Positions 25,283 through 33,605 are shown, counted from the stretch's first letter. The stretch is DNA of 40,715 nt from Streptomyces adustus (GCF_009377175.1 NZ_VJZD01000062.1:1-40715); one strand, 5' to 3'. The notes: a model not told the origin generated them from the letters alone. Made by a program: numbers and translations.

Positions 25283-25656
25283 TCACCTGACGGCGAGCAC
25301 CAAGCACAGTGCCGCGAGCGGCAGTTCGGCGGCCAAAGCCATCGCGACGGCGACGGCCAGCTCCGGGCCGGGGGCGGAGGTGGCGAGGTCGAGGCAGGCG
25401 TCGGCGAGGAGGAGCACCGCCGCGGCGGCCGCCGGCCCGCGGTGCCGGGCGTCGCCGCGCAGCAGACGGCTGCCCGCAGCGAGCAGCATGACGGCCTCCA
25501 GGGCGTCGAGGGTGACCCAGACGGCGGCCTCGGCGGGCGGCAGGGTGCCGGCGAGATAGCCGAGCCAGGGCAGCAGGACGAGACCCGCGCCCATGAGCAC
25601 ACGACTCTGCCGACGGCGGCCCCGGCCGAGGCGAGCGACGCCGCATACAGCGTCAT
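25283..25656 (-). pseudogene. Small membrane protein gene, apparently frameshifted
   Basis: Two overlapping frames share one gene. From ATG 25656 one frame reads MTLYAASLASAGAAVGRVV with high third-position GC. Near 25600 the coding character switches to another frame, which reads MGAGLVLLPWLGYLAGTLPP and continues through helices rich in Ala/Leu to PLAALCLVLAVR at 25283. Joining them needs one inserted base and would give about 124 residues with three or four membrane helices. In the second frame the stretch before 25600 has poor codon bias (AHDAVCGVARLGRGRRR), so a long start at 25774 is unlikely. If the break is real the gene may be dead, or translated only from ATG 25594. A sequencing error is equally possible. 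Function unknown. Confidence 0.5.
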
Positions 25657-25872
25657 GAGCGGGGCAACTGCTGTTGCCGACAGCGAGTTCGAAAGCCATC
25701 AAGGTCACGTCGGAGGTCACTTCCGGTGTCACGAACCCGGCCGTCGGGCTCGTGATCCACCCTCCGTTCTCCATGGTCCGCAGTCAGTAACACCGCTGTC
25801 CGTCTTGGGGTGGCACTGACTTCACCCCCGTCAGGGACGGCAGGTTCATGGCAGGCCACGGGGACCGGCGCC

Positions 25873-25887
25873 TACGGTTGCGACATG
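25873..25887 (+). promoter_or_regulatory. Possible leaderless start of the histidine kinase gene
   Basis: TACGGT at 25873-25878 stands six bases before the ATG at 25885 and no ribosome site is visible. This spacing is what a -10 box of a leaderless Streptomyces transcript looks like; the -35 region is not clear. Confidence 0.4.
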
Positions 25888-27132
25888 AAGATCCCGACCC
25901 GGCTTCGGCGAGCACTCACCCGCCTGAGCCGCGACACGTCCTTCCTTGCTCTGGGGGCGCCGCTGCACCTGTTCACGGGGTTCTCGCTGTTCATGGACTT
26001 CGGCCTCGTGTGGGAGATCATCGAGGGATCGGACGACAGTGCGCCGGCGCTCCTGGGGGTCGCGCTGGCGCTGACGGCGTTCTGCGTGCCGGCGCTGTCC
26101 GCGGCCCAGTGCTGGCGCTTCCGTCGGCTGCTCGGGATCGGCATCCCGCGCCCGGGATGGCGGCGGCCATGGCGTCAGTTCGGTTACCACTGCCTGGCCG
26201 GGGCCCTGCTCGGCGCGCTGGAAACGCTGGTGGTGGGGCTGCTGGTGGTGTCGGCGAGCGCGTCACTGACCTTGGTGTGGATCTACGCGCTGCCCTGGCA
26301 GTGGCGGATCGAGCACCTCGGCCAGGCCACGCAGGCGGCCTACCTCTCCGAGGCCGGTCTGGTCGTGCTGGCCACCGTCCCAGGCCTGGCGGCCGCCCTG
26401 GTACGCCTGGAGACCCAGGTGACGCCCGCCCTGCTCGGCCGCAGCAGGGAGGAGAACCTGGCACGGCGGGTCGAGGACCTCACCGAGAGCCGGGCCGGCG
26501 CGGTGGACGCCGCGGACGCGGAACGACGGCGCATCGAACGGGATCTGCACGACGGCGCGCAGCAACGACTGGTGTCACTGGCACTGAATCTGGGCCTGGC
26601 CAAGGCCACGCTGGTGGATCTGCCGCCGGAGGCGCGGGAGGTGATCGACGCGGCGCACCGGGAGGCGAAGGAGGCGATCGAGGAGCTGAGCACCCTCGTG
26701 CGCGGTCTGCATCCCGCCGTCCTGGACGAACTCGGCCTGGATGCGGCCCTGTCGGGGCTCGCGGCCCGCGCCCCGCTGCCCGTACGGCTGCGGGTGGACC
26801 TGCCGCGGAGACCGGTGCCGGCGGTGGAGGCGGTCGCCTACTTCGTCGTGTCCGAGGCGCTGACGAATGTCGCCAAGCACGCGCGGGAGGCGACCCGGGC
26901 GGATGTGACGGTCAGCCTGCTGAGCGAGACACTACGGCTGGTGATCGCGGACGACGGTCCGGGCGGGGCCGACCCCCTCAAGGGCAGCGGTCTCGCGGGA
27001 CTTTCCCAGCGTGTGCGGTCGGTTGACGGAACATTCCGGATGAGCAGTCCAGTGGGAGGACCGACCATGATGAGCGTGGAGCTGCCGTGTCAGAGCCGAG
27101 AGGTGCCGTCCCCGGCACGGAGGACCGGGTGA
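25885..27132 (+). CDS. Sensor histidine kinase, NarL/DesK-like (HisKA_3)
   Basis: A 415-residue membrane kinase. The N-terminal 175 residues hold about four helices (SFLALGAPLHLFTGFSLF; LLGVALALTAFCVPALSA; LLGALETLVVGLLVVSAS; LVVLATVPGLAAAL). The HisKA_3 dimerisation domain has ERRRIERDLHDGAQQRLVSL with the phospho-His about 222, and the HATPase part carries EALTNVAKHA and DDGPGGADPLKGSGLAGL. It should phosphorylate the response regulator whose GTG overlaps its stop codon (GTGA). ATG at 25885 is preferred over 25810, because the added residues are unlike a kinase and a -10-like TACGGT precedes it. No large extracellular domain is evident, so the signal may be membrane-linked. Confidence 0.9.
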   Translation: MKIPTRLRRALTRLSRDTSFLALGAPLHLFTGFSLFMDFGLVWEIIEGSDDSAPALLGVALALTAFCVPALSAAQCWRFRRLLGIGIPRPGWRRPWRQFGYHCLAGALLGALETLVVGLLVVSASASLTLVWIYALPWQWRIEHLGQATQAAYLSEAGLVVLATVPGLAAALVRLETQVTPALLGRSREENLARRVEDLTESRAGAVDAADAERRRIERDLHDGAQQRLVSLALNLGLAKATLVDLPPEAREVIDAAHREAKEAIEELSTLVRGLHPAVLDELGLDAALSGLAARAPLPVRLRVDLPRRPVPAVEAVAYFVVSEALTNVAKHAREATRADVTVSLLSETLRLVIADDGPGGADPLKGSGLAGLSQRVRSVDGTFRMSSPVGGPTMMSVELPCQSREVPSPARRTG

Positions 27133-27788
27133 TCGCGGTGCGGCGCGCGGTGATCGCCGAGGACTCCGTGCTGCTGCGGATGGGGCTGGTCAAGGTGGTG
27201 CAGATGGCGGGCTTCGAGGTGGCCGCCGAGGTGGGCGACGCGCAGGGGTTGCTGGCCGCGGTCGAGGAGCACCGGCCCGACCTGGCGGTGGTGGACGTCA
27301 GGATGCCCCCGGGCTTCACGGACGAGGGGGTCCGTGCCGCGCTGTCGATCCGTCAACGCCACCCGTCGACGGCCTTGTTGCTGCTCTCCCAGTACGTCGA
27401 GGAGCGCTACGCGGCCGACCTGCTCGCCGCCAACACCAGCGGGGTGGGCTATCTGCTCAAGCAACGGGTCGCGGATGTCGAGGAGTTCGTCGAAGCACTG
27501 CGGCGGGTGGCGGACGGTGGTACCGCGCTCGATCCGCAGGTCGTCGCACAGCTGCTGGTACGCCGGCAGAGCGATCCGCTGGAACGGCTGACGGCCCGCG
27601 AGCGGGAGGTGCTCGCGCTCATGGCCGAGGGCCGCTCCAACGCGGGCATCGCCGTCCAACTCGTGGTCAGTGAGAGCGCGGTCGCCAAGCACATCAACAG
27701 CATTCTGGCCAAACTGGATCTCCCCAGAGCGGACGCCGACCACCGCCGGGTACTGGCGGTGCTGCGTTTCCTGGGAGTCGGTGCCTAG
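27129..27788 (+). CDS. Response regulator, LuxR/NarL type
   Basis: A 219-residue two-domain regulator. The receiver domain has acidic residues AED near the start, the phospho-acceptor Asp about 56 in LAVVDVRMPPGF and a Lys in GYLLKQRV. The C-terminal GerE/LuxR helix-turn-helix has LTAREREVLALMAEGRSNAGIAVQLVVSESAVAKHINSILAKL. It is the partner of the kinase gene just upstream. GTG 27129 overlaps the kinase stop (GTGA) and follows GGAGG at ideal distance; a GTG at 27087 would add 14 residues inside the kinase frame and has no site. Target genes are not evident; the cupin gene downstream is a candidate. Confidence 0.92.
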   Translation: MIAVRRAVIAEDSVLLRMGLVKVVQMAGFEVAAEVGDAQGLLAAVEEHRPDLAVVDVRMPPGFTDEGVRAALSIRQRHPSTALLLLSQYVEERYAADLLAANTSGVGYLLKQRVADVEEFVEALRRVADGGTALDPQVVAQLLVRRQSDPLERLTAREREVLALMAEGRSNAGIAVQLVVSESAVAKHINSILAKLDLPRADADHRRVLAVLRFLGVGA

Positions 27789-27835
27789 TTGTGCCCGGAA
27801 CAGGCGGCCCGAGGGTGCGCACGGTGACGAGCTGC

Positions 27836-27852
27836 TAGCGTCCGGGCCCGTG
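27836..27852 (+). promoter_or_regulatory. Possible leaderless promoter of the cupin gene
   Basis: TAGCGT at 27836-27841 lies eight bases before the GTG at 27850, with no ribosome site between. This suits transcription starting at the GTG. The -35 region is unclear. Confidence 0.35.
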
Positions 27853-28209
27853 GACGACAGCGTGTACGTGGGCAATGCGGGCAAGGACGCGGCACTGGAC
27901 CGGGGTTGGATCCTGGGGCACTTCAAGGACGTGGACGATCCGCGCCACTGTGCGGCGGTGGAGATCAAGTGGGGTGTCCACCCCCGTGGCGACGAGCGCG
28001 CGCAGTGGGTGACGGGCGAGGAGCGCACGGCGGTCCTGGTCCTCGTCAGCGGCCGCTTCCACGTCCGGCTCCCCGGTCGCGTCGTCGTCCTGGAACAGCA
28101 GGGCGACTACGTCGTGTGGGGCCATGGGGTCGACCACTCGTGGTTCGCGGAGGAGGAGTCGGTCGTCCTGACCGTGCGGTGGCCGTCCATACCCGGCTAC
28201 GCCTCCTGA
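27850..28209 (+). CDS. Small cupin-like protein
   Basis: A 119-residue single beta-barrel protein. The core resembles a cupin: AVEIKWGVHPRGDERAQW, then AVLVLVSGRFHVRLPGRVVVLEQQGDYVVWGHGVDHSWFAEEESVVLTVRWPS. The pattern G-x-F-x-V-x-L-P and the late GHGVDHSW are typical of a small-molecule-binding barrel, but the metal-binding histidine set is not complete, so enzyme activity is uncertain. GTG at 27850 was chosen because upstream sequence is not coding-like and a -10-like TAGCGT precedes it. It follows the two-component genes on the same strand by 61 bases and ends before a strong terminator. Confidence 0.78.
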   Translation: MDDSVYVGNAGKDAALDRGWILGHFKDVDDPRHCAAVEIKWGVHPRGDERAQWVTGEERTAVLVLVSGRFHVRLPGRVVVLEQQGDYVVWGHGVDHSWFAEEESVVLTVRWPSIPGYAS

Positions 28210-28234
28210 CGGCGTGGCCGGCTGCTCGCCGATG

Positions 28235-28279
28235 CCGAAGGGGTGGTGTGCGGACCGGGTCCGCACACCACCCCTTCGG
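28235..28279. terminator. Perfect 22-bp bidirectional terminator stem
   Basis: 28235-28256 is the exact reverse complement of 28258-28279 with one base between. It lies 25 bases from each stop codon of two convergent genes (cupin and amidase). The very long perfect stem is the clearest terminator in the window. Confidence 0.85.
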
Positions 28280-28303
28280 TCTCCGGGTCACAAAGCCCGG
28301 CTC

Positions 28304-30547
28304 CTACTTCAGGTAGACGATCCCGTCGGTGGTGACGGTGGGCCGCCCGCTCGTCGCGGTGACGACGATCTTCACGGTGTGCTTGCCCGCGGCGGACCAG
28401 TTCTTGGTCCAGATCGCGCTGCGGTACGCCGTCGTGGTCGACTTCAGGTCGACGGTGGCGGCCTTGGCCCCGTCGACGTAGACGTCGGCCTGTCCGGAGG
28501 TGGCCGCGCGCGAGACGATCCAGGACACCGAGCGGCCGGTGAACGTCCAGCTCAGCGAGGCGTTCTTCGTGGAGCTGCTGAGCGAGCCGCCGCCGAGGTA
28601 ACTGGTTGACGTCTTGCTCGTCCAGGTGCCGGTCTTGACGGCGGACGTCTCCTGCACGATCACCGGGGTGACCGACGCCGAGGCGACGGCGGTGTTGCCG
28701 GCCAGGTCCTGGGCGGTGAGGGCGAAGGCGGTGGCCGCACCGGACTTGGCGGTCAGCGCGGCGCTGGTGACGGTGGGGCCGTAGGTCTTGGCCGCGGGGG
28801 TGGTCAGCCGGACCTCCTTCAGACCCGCGGTGTCGGTGGCCTTCCAGGCGAGGGTCACCGGCACGGCGGCGGTGTCGACGGTTCCGGTACGCAGCGACAG
28901 CGCCGGCTTGGTCGCGAACACCGGCGGGGTGGTCTCCGCCGTCACCGCTACGGCCGGGGTGGTGGCGGTCTTGCCCGACTGGTGGGTCGCGCGCACCTGC
29001 ACGGTGTGGCTGCCGACCGCGAGGGTGACGGCCGCGGAGGTCGCGGTGCCGGTCTTGCTGACGACGCTCTTGCCGTCGACGAGGACCTCGTACTTCGTGA
29101 TGAGGGAAGCCGGTGTGGTGGCGGCCCAGTTGACGGTCACCGCGCCCTTGGTCAGGTAGGTGCTCCCGGACAGGGCCGCGCCGGTGAGCGACTTGACCGC
29201 GAGTCCGGCGACGGGGCCCGCCGCCCAGGTGCGCACGGTCGGCAGTTGGTTGTACAGGACCGTCCCCGGGCACTCGGTGGCGTAGGCGTCGCGGTGGCCG
29301 GAGATCCGGTTGAAGTCGGCGGACTGCCCGAGGGCGAACTTGCCGTTGGCCTTGCCGGCCGTCAGGGTCACCTTGCTCAGCGGGTCCACCCCGTACTGGC
29401 CGAGCTTCCAGGCGGCCAGCCGGGCGATGGCGGCCTTCGCGGCGACCGGCGCGTCCACGTCCGTGTACGTACCGATCACGGCGATGCCGGTGGTGTTGGT
29501 GTTGAAGCCCTCGGCCTGCGCGCCGATCACGGGCCGGTCGATGCCGCCCTTGCGGCCCTCGAAGATCGTGCCGCACTTGTCGACCACGAAGTTGTAGCCG
29601 ATGTCCTTCCAGCCCTGGTTCAGGTGCATGGCGCGCAGACCGCGGACGATGGCCGGGGAGTCGGCGCAGGAGTAGGTGTTGGTCTGGGCGGTGTGGTGGA
29701 CGAAGACGGCCTTGATGGTCGTGCCGTACTCGGGCGCCTCGGTGTTGAGCGACTCGTCGGCCTGCCATTCGGCCCGGCTCACCACGGGCGGCTGGGGCAC
29801 GGTGGACGGCGGGCCGGCCGTCGCGCTCGCCGACGCGGTCGGCGCCGTCGGCGCCGTGGACGACGCACCGGCCGAGGGGGAGGCCGTCGTGGCCGTCGCC
29901 GTCGTCGTCGGGGCGGCCGGCGACTCGGTCACGGACTCGGACGCGGTCACCGACGGCTCGGTCGTCTCCGCCGGAGTCGGCTCGGAGGTGCTCGGGTCGG
30001 CGGGCACGTCGGTGGGGTCGGGGCTCTCCCCGGCCACGGCGTAGGCCGCCGCTTCCATCCCCCTGGGCGCGGAGACACCGGGATCGACCACGTCCAGCCG
30101 CAGCCCGGCGGGCAGCGTGCCGCCCGCCGCGACCTTGATCTCCACCCCGTCCGACGGCCCGAACCAGGCCGCGCCCGTGGCGCCGCGCATCCCCTTGCGC
30201 GGCGTGTCCTCGCCGCCGCCGTCGTCCGCCTCCAGCGTGAGCCAGGGGGACCACTTCTGGCTTCCGGCCAAACGGGTCCTGGCCGTGACCGCGCCGCGGA
30301 CCTGCGCGCTCGGGTCGTCCCACGACAGTCTCAGCATGCTGAACGGCTCCGTGTCGGGCCGGCTCAGTGAGACCCCGCCGGCGCCGTCGGCATGCAGCGC
30401 GGTCGACCGCACATGGGTGGCGACCGGCCCCGCCGCCTTCGCGTCCGCCCCGGCACCGGAGGAGTCCGCCGTCCGGACGACGACGACGGCTCCCGCTGAC
30501 ACCGCGGCCGCCACGGCGACCGCCCCCCACATCACACGCCGCTTCAC
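28304..30547 (-). CDS. Secreted PGRP/amidase_2 protein with Ig-like and C-terminal beta domains
   Basis: A 747-residue exported protein. The signal/anchor is VMWGAVAVAAAVSAGAVVVV. Residues about 40-165 form a beta-rich N-terminal domain, and about 170-255 a Ser/Thr/Ala/Pro-rich linker. The peptidoglycan-recognition amidase domain spans about 256-440 with zinc ligands in VFVHHTAQTN, SGHRDAYATECPG (His about 418, Cys about 426) and DIGYNFVVDKCGTIFEGR. After it come Ig-like repeats (about 450-640) and a C-terminal jelly-roll-like domain ending PTVTTDGIVYLK. It should cleave N-acetylmuramoyl-L-alanine bonds in peptidoglycan; the added domains may bind wall polymers. GTG at 30547 follows GGGGTGGG; ATG at 30565 is an alternative. 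Confidence 0.88.
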   Translation of the reverse strand: MKRRVMWGAVAVAAAVSAGAVVVVRTADSSGAGADAKAAGPVATHVRSTALHADGAGGVSLSRPDTEPFSMLRLSWDDPSAQVRGAVTARTRLAGSQKWSPWLTLEADDGGGEDTPRKGMRGATGAAWFGPSDGVEIKVAAGGTLPAGLRLDVVDPGVSAPRGMEAAAYAVAGESPDPTDVPADPSTSEPTPAETTEPSVTASESVTESPAAPTTTATATTASPSAGASSTAPTAPTASASATAGPPSTVPQPPVVSRAEWQADESLNTEAPEYGTTIKAVFVHHTAQTNTYSCADSPAIVRGLRAMHLNQGWKDIGYNFVVDKCGTIFEGRKGGIDRPVIGAQAEGFNTNTTGIAVIGTYTDVDAPVAAKAAIARLAAWKLGQYGVDPLSKVTLTAGKANGKFALGQSADFNRISGHRDAYATECPGTVLYNQLPTVRTWAAGPVAGLAVKSLTGAALSGSTYLTKGAVTVNWAATTPASLITKYEVLVDGKSVVSKTGTATSAAVTLAVGSHTVQVRATHQSGKTATTPAVAVTAETTPPVFATKPALSLRTGTVDTAAVPVTLAWKATDTAGLKEVRLTTPAAKTYGPTVTSAALTAKSGAATAFALTAQDLAGNTAVASASVTPVIVQETSAVKTGTWTSKTSTSYLGGGSLSSSTKNASLSWTFTGRSVSWIVSRAATSGQADVYVDGAKAATVDLKSTTTAYRSAIWTKNWSAAGKHTVKIVVTATSGRPTVTTDGIVYLK

Positions 30548-30629
30548 GCAGCCCACCCCATGCACACTCGGATCAGGACGGCCCGCAGCGGGGCGGCACA
30601 GCGCAGCACCCCCGGGCCCGGAGATACGG

Positions 30630-30657
30630 AATGTACACGATCATCTTCCACGTTCAA
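30630..30657 (-). promoter_or_regulatory. Predicted promoter of the amidase gene
   Basis: On the minus strand TTGAAC (30657-30652) and TACATT (30635-30630) are 16 bases apart, a plausible housekeeping promoter. It would give a leader of about 75 bases before the GTG at 30547. Confidence 0.45.
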
Positions 30658-30725
30658 CCAACTCCCCCTGAACACAAGTCAGTTGACTCGGCCGGGTGCG
30701 GTGCGGCGCGCGGGAGCCGGTCCCG

Positions 30726-31595
30726 TCAGGGTTCGGGGAACACCAGGGGTACGCCGTAGTCCCGCTCGGCACTGCGCAGCGCGGGGAAGAAGGTCGTGCG
30801 GAGGGTGCGGATCTCGGCGGCGTGCTCGGCGAGGAACCGGGTCCGCAGGCGCAGGCGGGCGGGTTCGCGGACCGCCTCGACGGGTCGCATGCAGGCGGCG
30901 TACGTGCTGCCCAGCGCACGCTCCGTGGCCGGGAGGTCGGCGGCGGCCGCACGCTGCTGGCGGGCGTCGGCCAGGGACATGAAGGTCTGCTCGTCGCGGG
31001 CGGGGACGCCGCGCGCCGCCAGACAGTCCGGCAGACCGCGCTGGGCCTTGAGCACGGCCGGGTCGTCGCGCAGGGAGGTCAGCCGACCGAACCACTGCTG
31101 CTGGAGCGGGACGTAGAGGTCGCGAACGGTGGCGGCGGCCTTCGTACCCTCCGCGCGGCAGGCGTCCACCTCCGCCGCGCTGCCGGTCCGGGCCGGGCCC
31201 GAGGAGGACGCGACGGCGGGGACCTCGGCGCTGGCGCTCAGGCCGTGCCGGGCGACGAAGTCCAGGTCGGGGAGTTCGAAGAAGCGGATGAACGCGGGCG
31301 GGATGTCGGCCGGCAGCGCGATCCCCTTCCGCTCGGCGCAGCGGGCGGTGGCGGCTCGCCCCACCTGCCGGCCGAACACGTCCAGGCCCTGGGTCCACCG
31401 GGTCTCGGCGCCGACGGCCGGAAGCACCATGCGTACGGGGTCGTCCGGCAGAGTGCGGCCCAGGCGCGCGGGGGCCACGGCCTCGGGCGTCGGGCCGGCC
31501 GGGCCGCCGGGGTCGCCCGCGCACGCGGTGACGAGCAGGGCCGTGGCGGCGAGTGCCGCACGCGCCAGGAACCGGGCCCGGAGCATCCGGGTCAC
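30726..31595 (-). CDS. Lipoprotein of unknown function
   Basis: A 289-residue protein with a lipoprotein signal: the hydrophobic ALAATALLVTAC ends at the acylated Cys about 25. The mature part is mostly helical and polar with several cysteines (ARCAERKG, VDACRAEG, PDCLAARG, YAACMRP) at intervals that could pair as disulfides. I do not recognise a named domain; similar helical lipoproteins are common in actinobacteria. GTG 31595 and ATG 31586 are both close to GGAGAGGA, so the exact start is uncertain. The gene precedes the amidase on the same strand with 178 bases between and follows a small secreted protein gene. A link to cell-wall functions is only suggested by position. Confidence 0.78.
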   Translation of the reverse strand: MTRMLRARFLARAALAATALLVTACAGDPGGPAGPTPEAVAPARLGRTLPDDPVRMVLPAVGAETRWTQGLDVFGRQVGRAATARCAERKGIALPADIPPAFIRFFELPDLDFVARHGLSASAEVPAVASSSGPARTGSAAEVDACRAEGTKAAATVRDLYVPLQQQWFGRLTSLRDDPAVLKAQRGLPDCLAARGVPARDEQTFMSLADARQQRAAAADLPATERALGSTYAACMRPVEAVREPARLRLRTRFLAEHAAEIRTLRTTFFPALRSAERDYGVPLVFPEP

Positions 31596-31613
31596 TCCTC
31601 TCCTTCGCGGGGT

Positions 31614-31651
31614 GCCCGGGGTCCCGGCCGGGTCGGGACGGGACCCCGGGC
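31614..31651 (-). terminator. Hairpin after the small secreted protein gene
   Basis: GCCCGGGGTCCCG at 31614-31626 pairs perfectly with 31639-31651 around a 12-base loop, 13 bases past the stop codon at 31665. It separates this gene from the lipoprotein gene downstream. Confidence 0.65.
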
Positions 31652-31664
31652 GCCGGAATCGGGG

Positions 31665-32081
31665 TCAGTGCGTGATCTTGACGGTGTCGCCGCCGTTCGC
31701 GGCGCTCGCCACGGTGAACAGCGTGTTGTCGGAGACGTCGGTGCACAGCCAGTAGGTGCTGTCGTTGACGCTGTGGCTGCCGTCGTAGGCCCAGACATAG
31801 CCCGCGTTGCAGGTGACCCAGCTGCTGCTGGAGGTGTGGTAGAGACGGCCGGCGTAGCCGTCGTACCCGTACACCGTCTTGTCGTCGGTGTAGGTGAGGT
31901 TCAGGTCGCCGCAGCTGCTGGTGGACGACTTCCTGACCGTGGTGCCCACACTCTCGTAGCCTCCGGTGGTCAGCGTGCTGGTCACGCACGCGTTGGGCGC
32001 CGCGGACGCGGAGGGCGCGAGCACCAGACAGGTCGCGGCGGTCACCAGCGCGAACGCGCCGGCGGCGATGGCCTTCTTCAT
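31665..32081 (-). CDS. Small secreted four-cysteine protein, unknown function
   Basis: A 138-residue protein with a clear Sec signal peptide (KKAIAAGAFALVTAATCLVL, likely cut after ASA near residue 27). The mature part of about 110 residues is rich in Ser, Thr, Tyr, Asp and Gly and has four cysteines at about 32, 57, 91 and 113 (NACV, SSCG, VTCN, WLCT), which could make two disulfides in a small beta fold. TVYGYDGYAGRLYH and GYVWAYDGSHSVNDSTYWLC look like repeated strands. ATG at 32081 follows AGGGGGAA. No known toxin, inhibitor or enzyme motif was recognised. Possible roles are protease inhibitor, binding protein or antimicrobial, none supported directly. Confidence 0.8.
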   Translation of the reverse strand: MKKAIAAGAFALVTAATCLVLAPSASAAPNACVTSTLTTGGYESVGTTVRKSSTSSCGDLNLTYTDDKTVYGYDGYAGRLYHTSSSSWVTCNAGYVWAYDGSHSVNDSTYWLCTDVSDNTLFTVASAANGGDTVKITH

Positions 32082-32310
32082 GGTTCCCCCTGCTTCGGGT
32101 CGTCACGGGTGGGACGGACTGCCGCACCCGGCCGTGCTTACGCCGGACACGCTCGCAGAGCCGGACAAGGCGGGACCACGACCTTCGACCGGTCTCGAAA
32201 GGGCCGGGTCGAGGGCTGGAGGGCGTTGCTCCGGTGGTGCGGGTGAAGTCGGTGCGCCACGTGTGATGTGTGGGGTGTCGTGGAGAGGAACGACCCGTCG
32301 TGGCGTGTGA

Positions 32311-33321
32311 CTAGAAGTCGACGGTGGCCATCGGCCGGCCGGGCCCGGCCGGCGTCCGGCGGAGCATCGCGGCGCCGAGCGGGGTCAGGGTGTGCAGCAC
32401 GGTGTTGTGGCGGCGATTGCTGATGATCAGGCCCGCGTCGCGCAGCACGGTGGTGTGGTGGGTGGCGGTGGCGGGCGAGACGCCCAGGGTGCGGGCCAGT
32501 TCCGAGGTGGTCGCGCCGAGGACGAGCGAGCGCAGCGCGGCCGCGCGGGTGCGGCCCAGCAACGCGGCGAGGGAACGCTCGGTGGGACGGTCCGAGCCGG
32601 GATACCGGGTGCCGTGCACGGGATAGATCAGTACCGGTTGCAGCGTGTCGTCCGCCAGGGAGATGGGTGCGTGCCAGCAGAAGTAGGAGGGGACCAGGCG
32701 CAGCCCCCGGCCGTTGAGGTAAAGGTCGCGGTCCACGACGTAGTCGACCTCCAGGACCGGCGCGTGCCAGCGGATGGTCGGGGACAGTCCGCCGAGCAGG
32801 CCGTCGATGCCGGTGTCGAGGGTCTCGCGGGCGCACAGGGTGCGCTCGCCCTCGATCGAGGCCCGGACGCGGTCGTGGTGCGGCGCGATGACCGCCCCGT
32901 GATAGGCGCGCAGGAGCTTGACCAGCTCCTCGCGGGCCCCGCGTTCCACCAGGCGTGCGGCCCAGGCGGGGGCGCCGCTGCACTCGTCCAGCATCCGGAT
33001 CTCCTGGGCGACCCGGTCGGGCGGGGTGTCGACGATCGCCGTGAAACCCGCGTCCAGCCCGTCGGCGGCCTCGGGCGGCGTCAGGAAGTCCGGGAGGTAG
33101 GGGGCTCGGGGCAGGACCGGGACGAGCAGTCGGCGTACCGCCTCACCGAGCGGCGTGCCGGTGAGTACGGCCCGGGTCTCGCGGTACCACTCGGCGAACG
33201 CCCAGCGGCCCCTCGAAGTCTGGAGCCGGTGCAGGCTGCACGTGATCTCCCAGAGCGGGTCGGGCGCGCTCGCCATCCGGACGCGCGCGAGGTCTTGGGG
33301 GGTGAAGTGGACACGCAGCAC
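32311..33321 (-). CDS. ArsR-type winged-helix transcriptional regulator
   Basis: A 336-residue protein with a DNA-binding domain at the C-terminus. The winged helix about 240-325 includes SLVLGATTSELARTLGVSPATATHHTTVLRDAGLI and the wing ISNRRHNTVLHTLTPLG. The N-terminal 230 residues form an effector or dimerisation region seen in a group of large Streptomyces ArsR-like regulators; WEITCSLHRLQ and EWYRETRAVL resemble their start. No metal-binding cysteine pair of the classic ArsR kind is seen, so metal sensing is unlikely. GTG 33321 has only a weak GGAAG upstream. The target genes are not evident. Confidence 0.85.
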   Translation of the reverse strand: MLRVHFTPQDLARVRMASAPDPLWEITCSLHRLQTSRGRWAFAEWYRETRAVLTGTPLGEAVRRLLVPVLPRAPYLPDFLTPPEAADGLDAGFTAIVDTPPDRVAQEIRMLDECSGAPAWAARLVERGAREELVKLLRAYHGAVIAPHHDRVRASIEGERTLCARETLDTGIDGLLGGLSPTIRWHAPVLEVDYVVDRDLYLNGRGLRLVPSYFCWHAPISLADDTLQPVLIYPVHGTRYPGSDRPTERSLAALLGRTRAAALRSLVLGATTSELARTLGVSPATATHHTTVLRDAGLIISNRRHNTVLHTLTPLGAAMLRRTPAGPGRPMATVDF

Positions 33322-33509
33322 GGCTTCCGCACCCTCTCCTGAAGCGTCTGTGGTCCTGCTCGGCAGTAGCCTGGGCGACCGCCGCCCCGGGGGACAACGC
33401 GGTGAATCGGTCGCTCCACCGCGTCACAGCCGACCCACGGCTTTCGGCCGCGGCACGCGGCGCTCGGCGCGCGGCCGGGGGCGTGCCCCGCCGGTGCCGC
33501 GACCGAGGA

Positions 33510-33539
33510 CGGCCGCCTCGCCGTGGGGCGAGGCGGCCG
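33510..33539 (-). terminator. Terminator hairpin of the amylase gene
   Basis: A 13-bp perfect stem (33510-33522 with 33527-33539) with a GTGG loop lies about 67 bases after the amylase stop at 33606, in the gap before the ArsR-like gene. Confidence 0.65.
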
Positions 33540-33605
33540 CCGTGCCGTGCGGACGGGACCCGGCCCGTCGGTGGAGCCGGTGTCACCACCGCGGTCGAAC
33601 CGGTG

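Noticed and set aside
28982..30370. Long plus-strand open frame with Arg/Gly runs
   Set aside because: Shadow of the amidase gene and its low-complexity linker.
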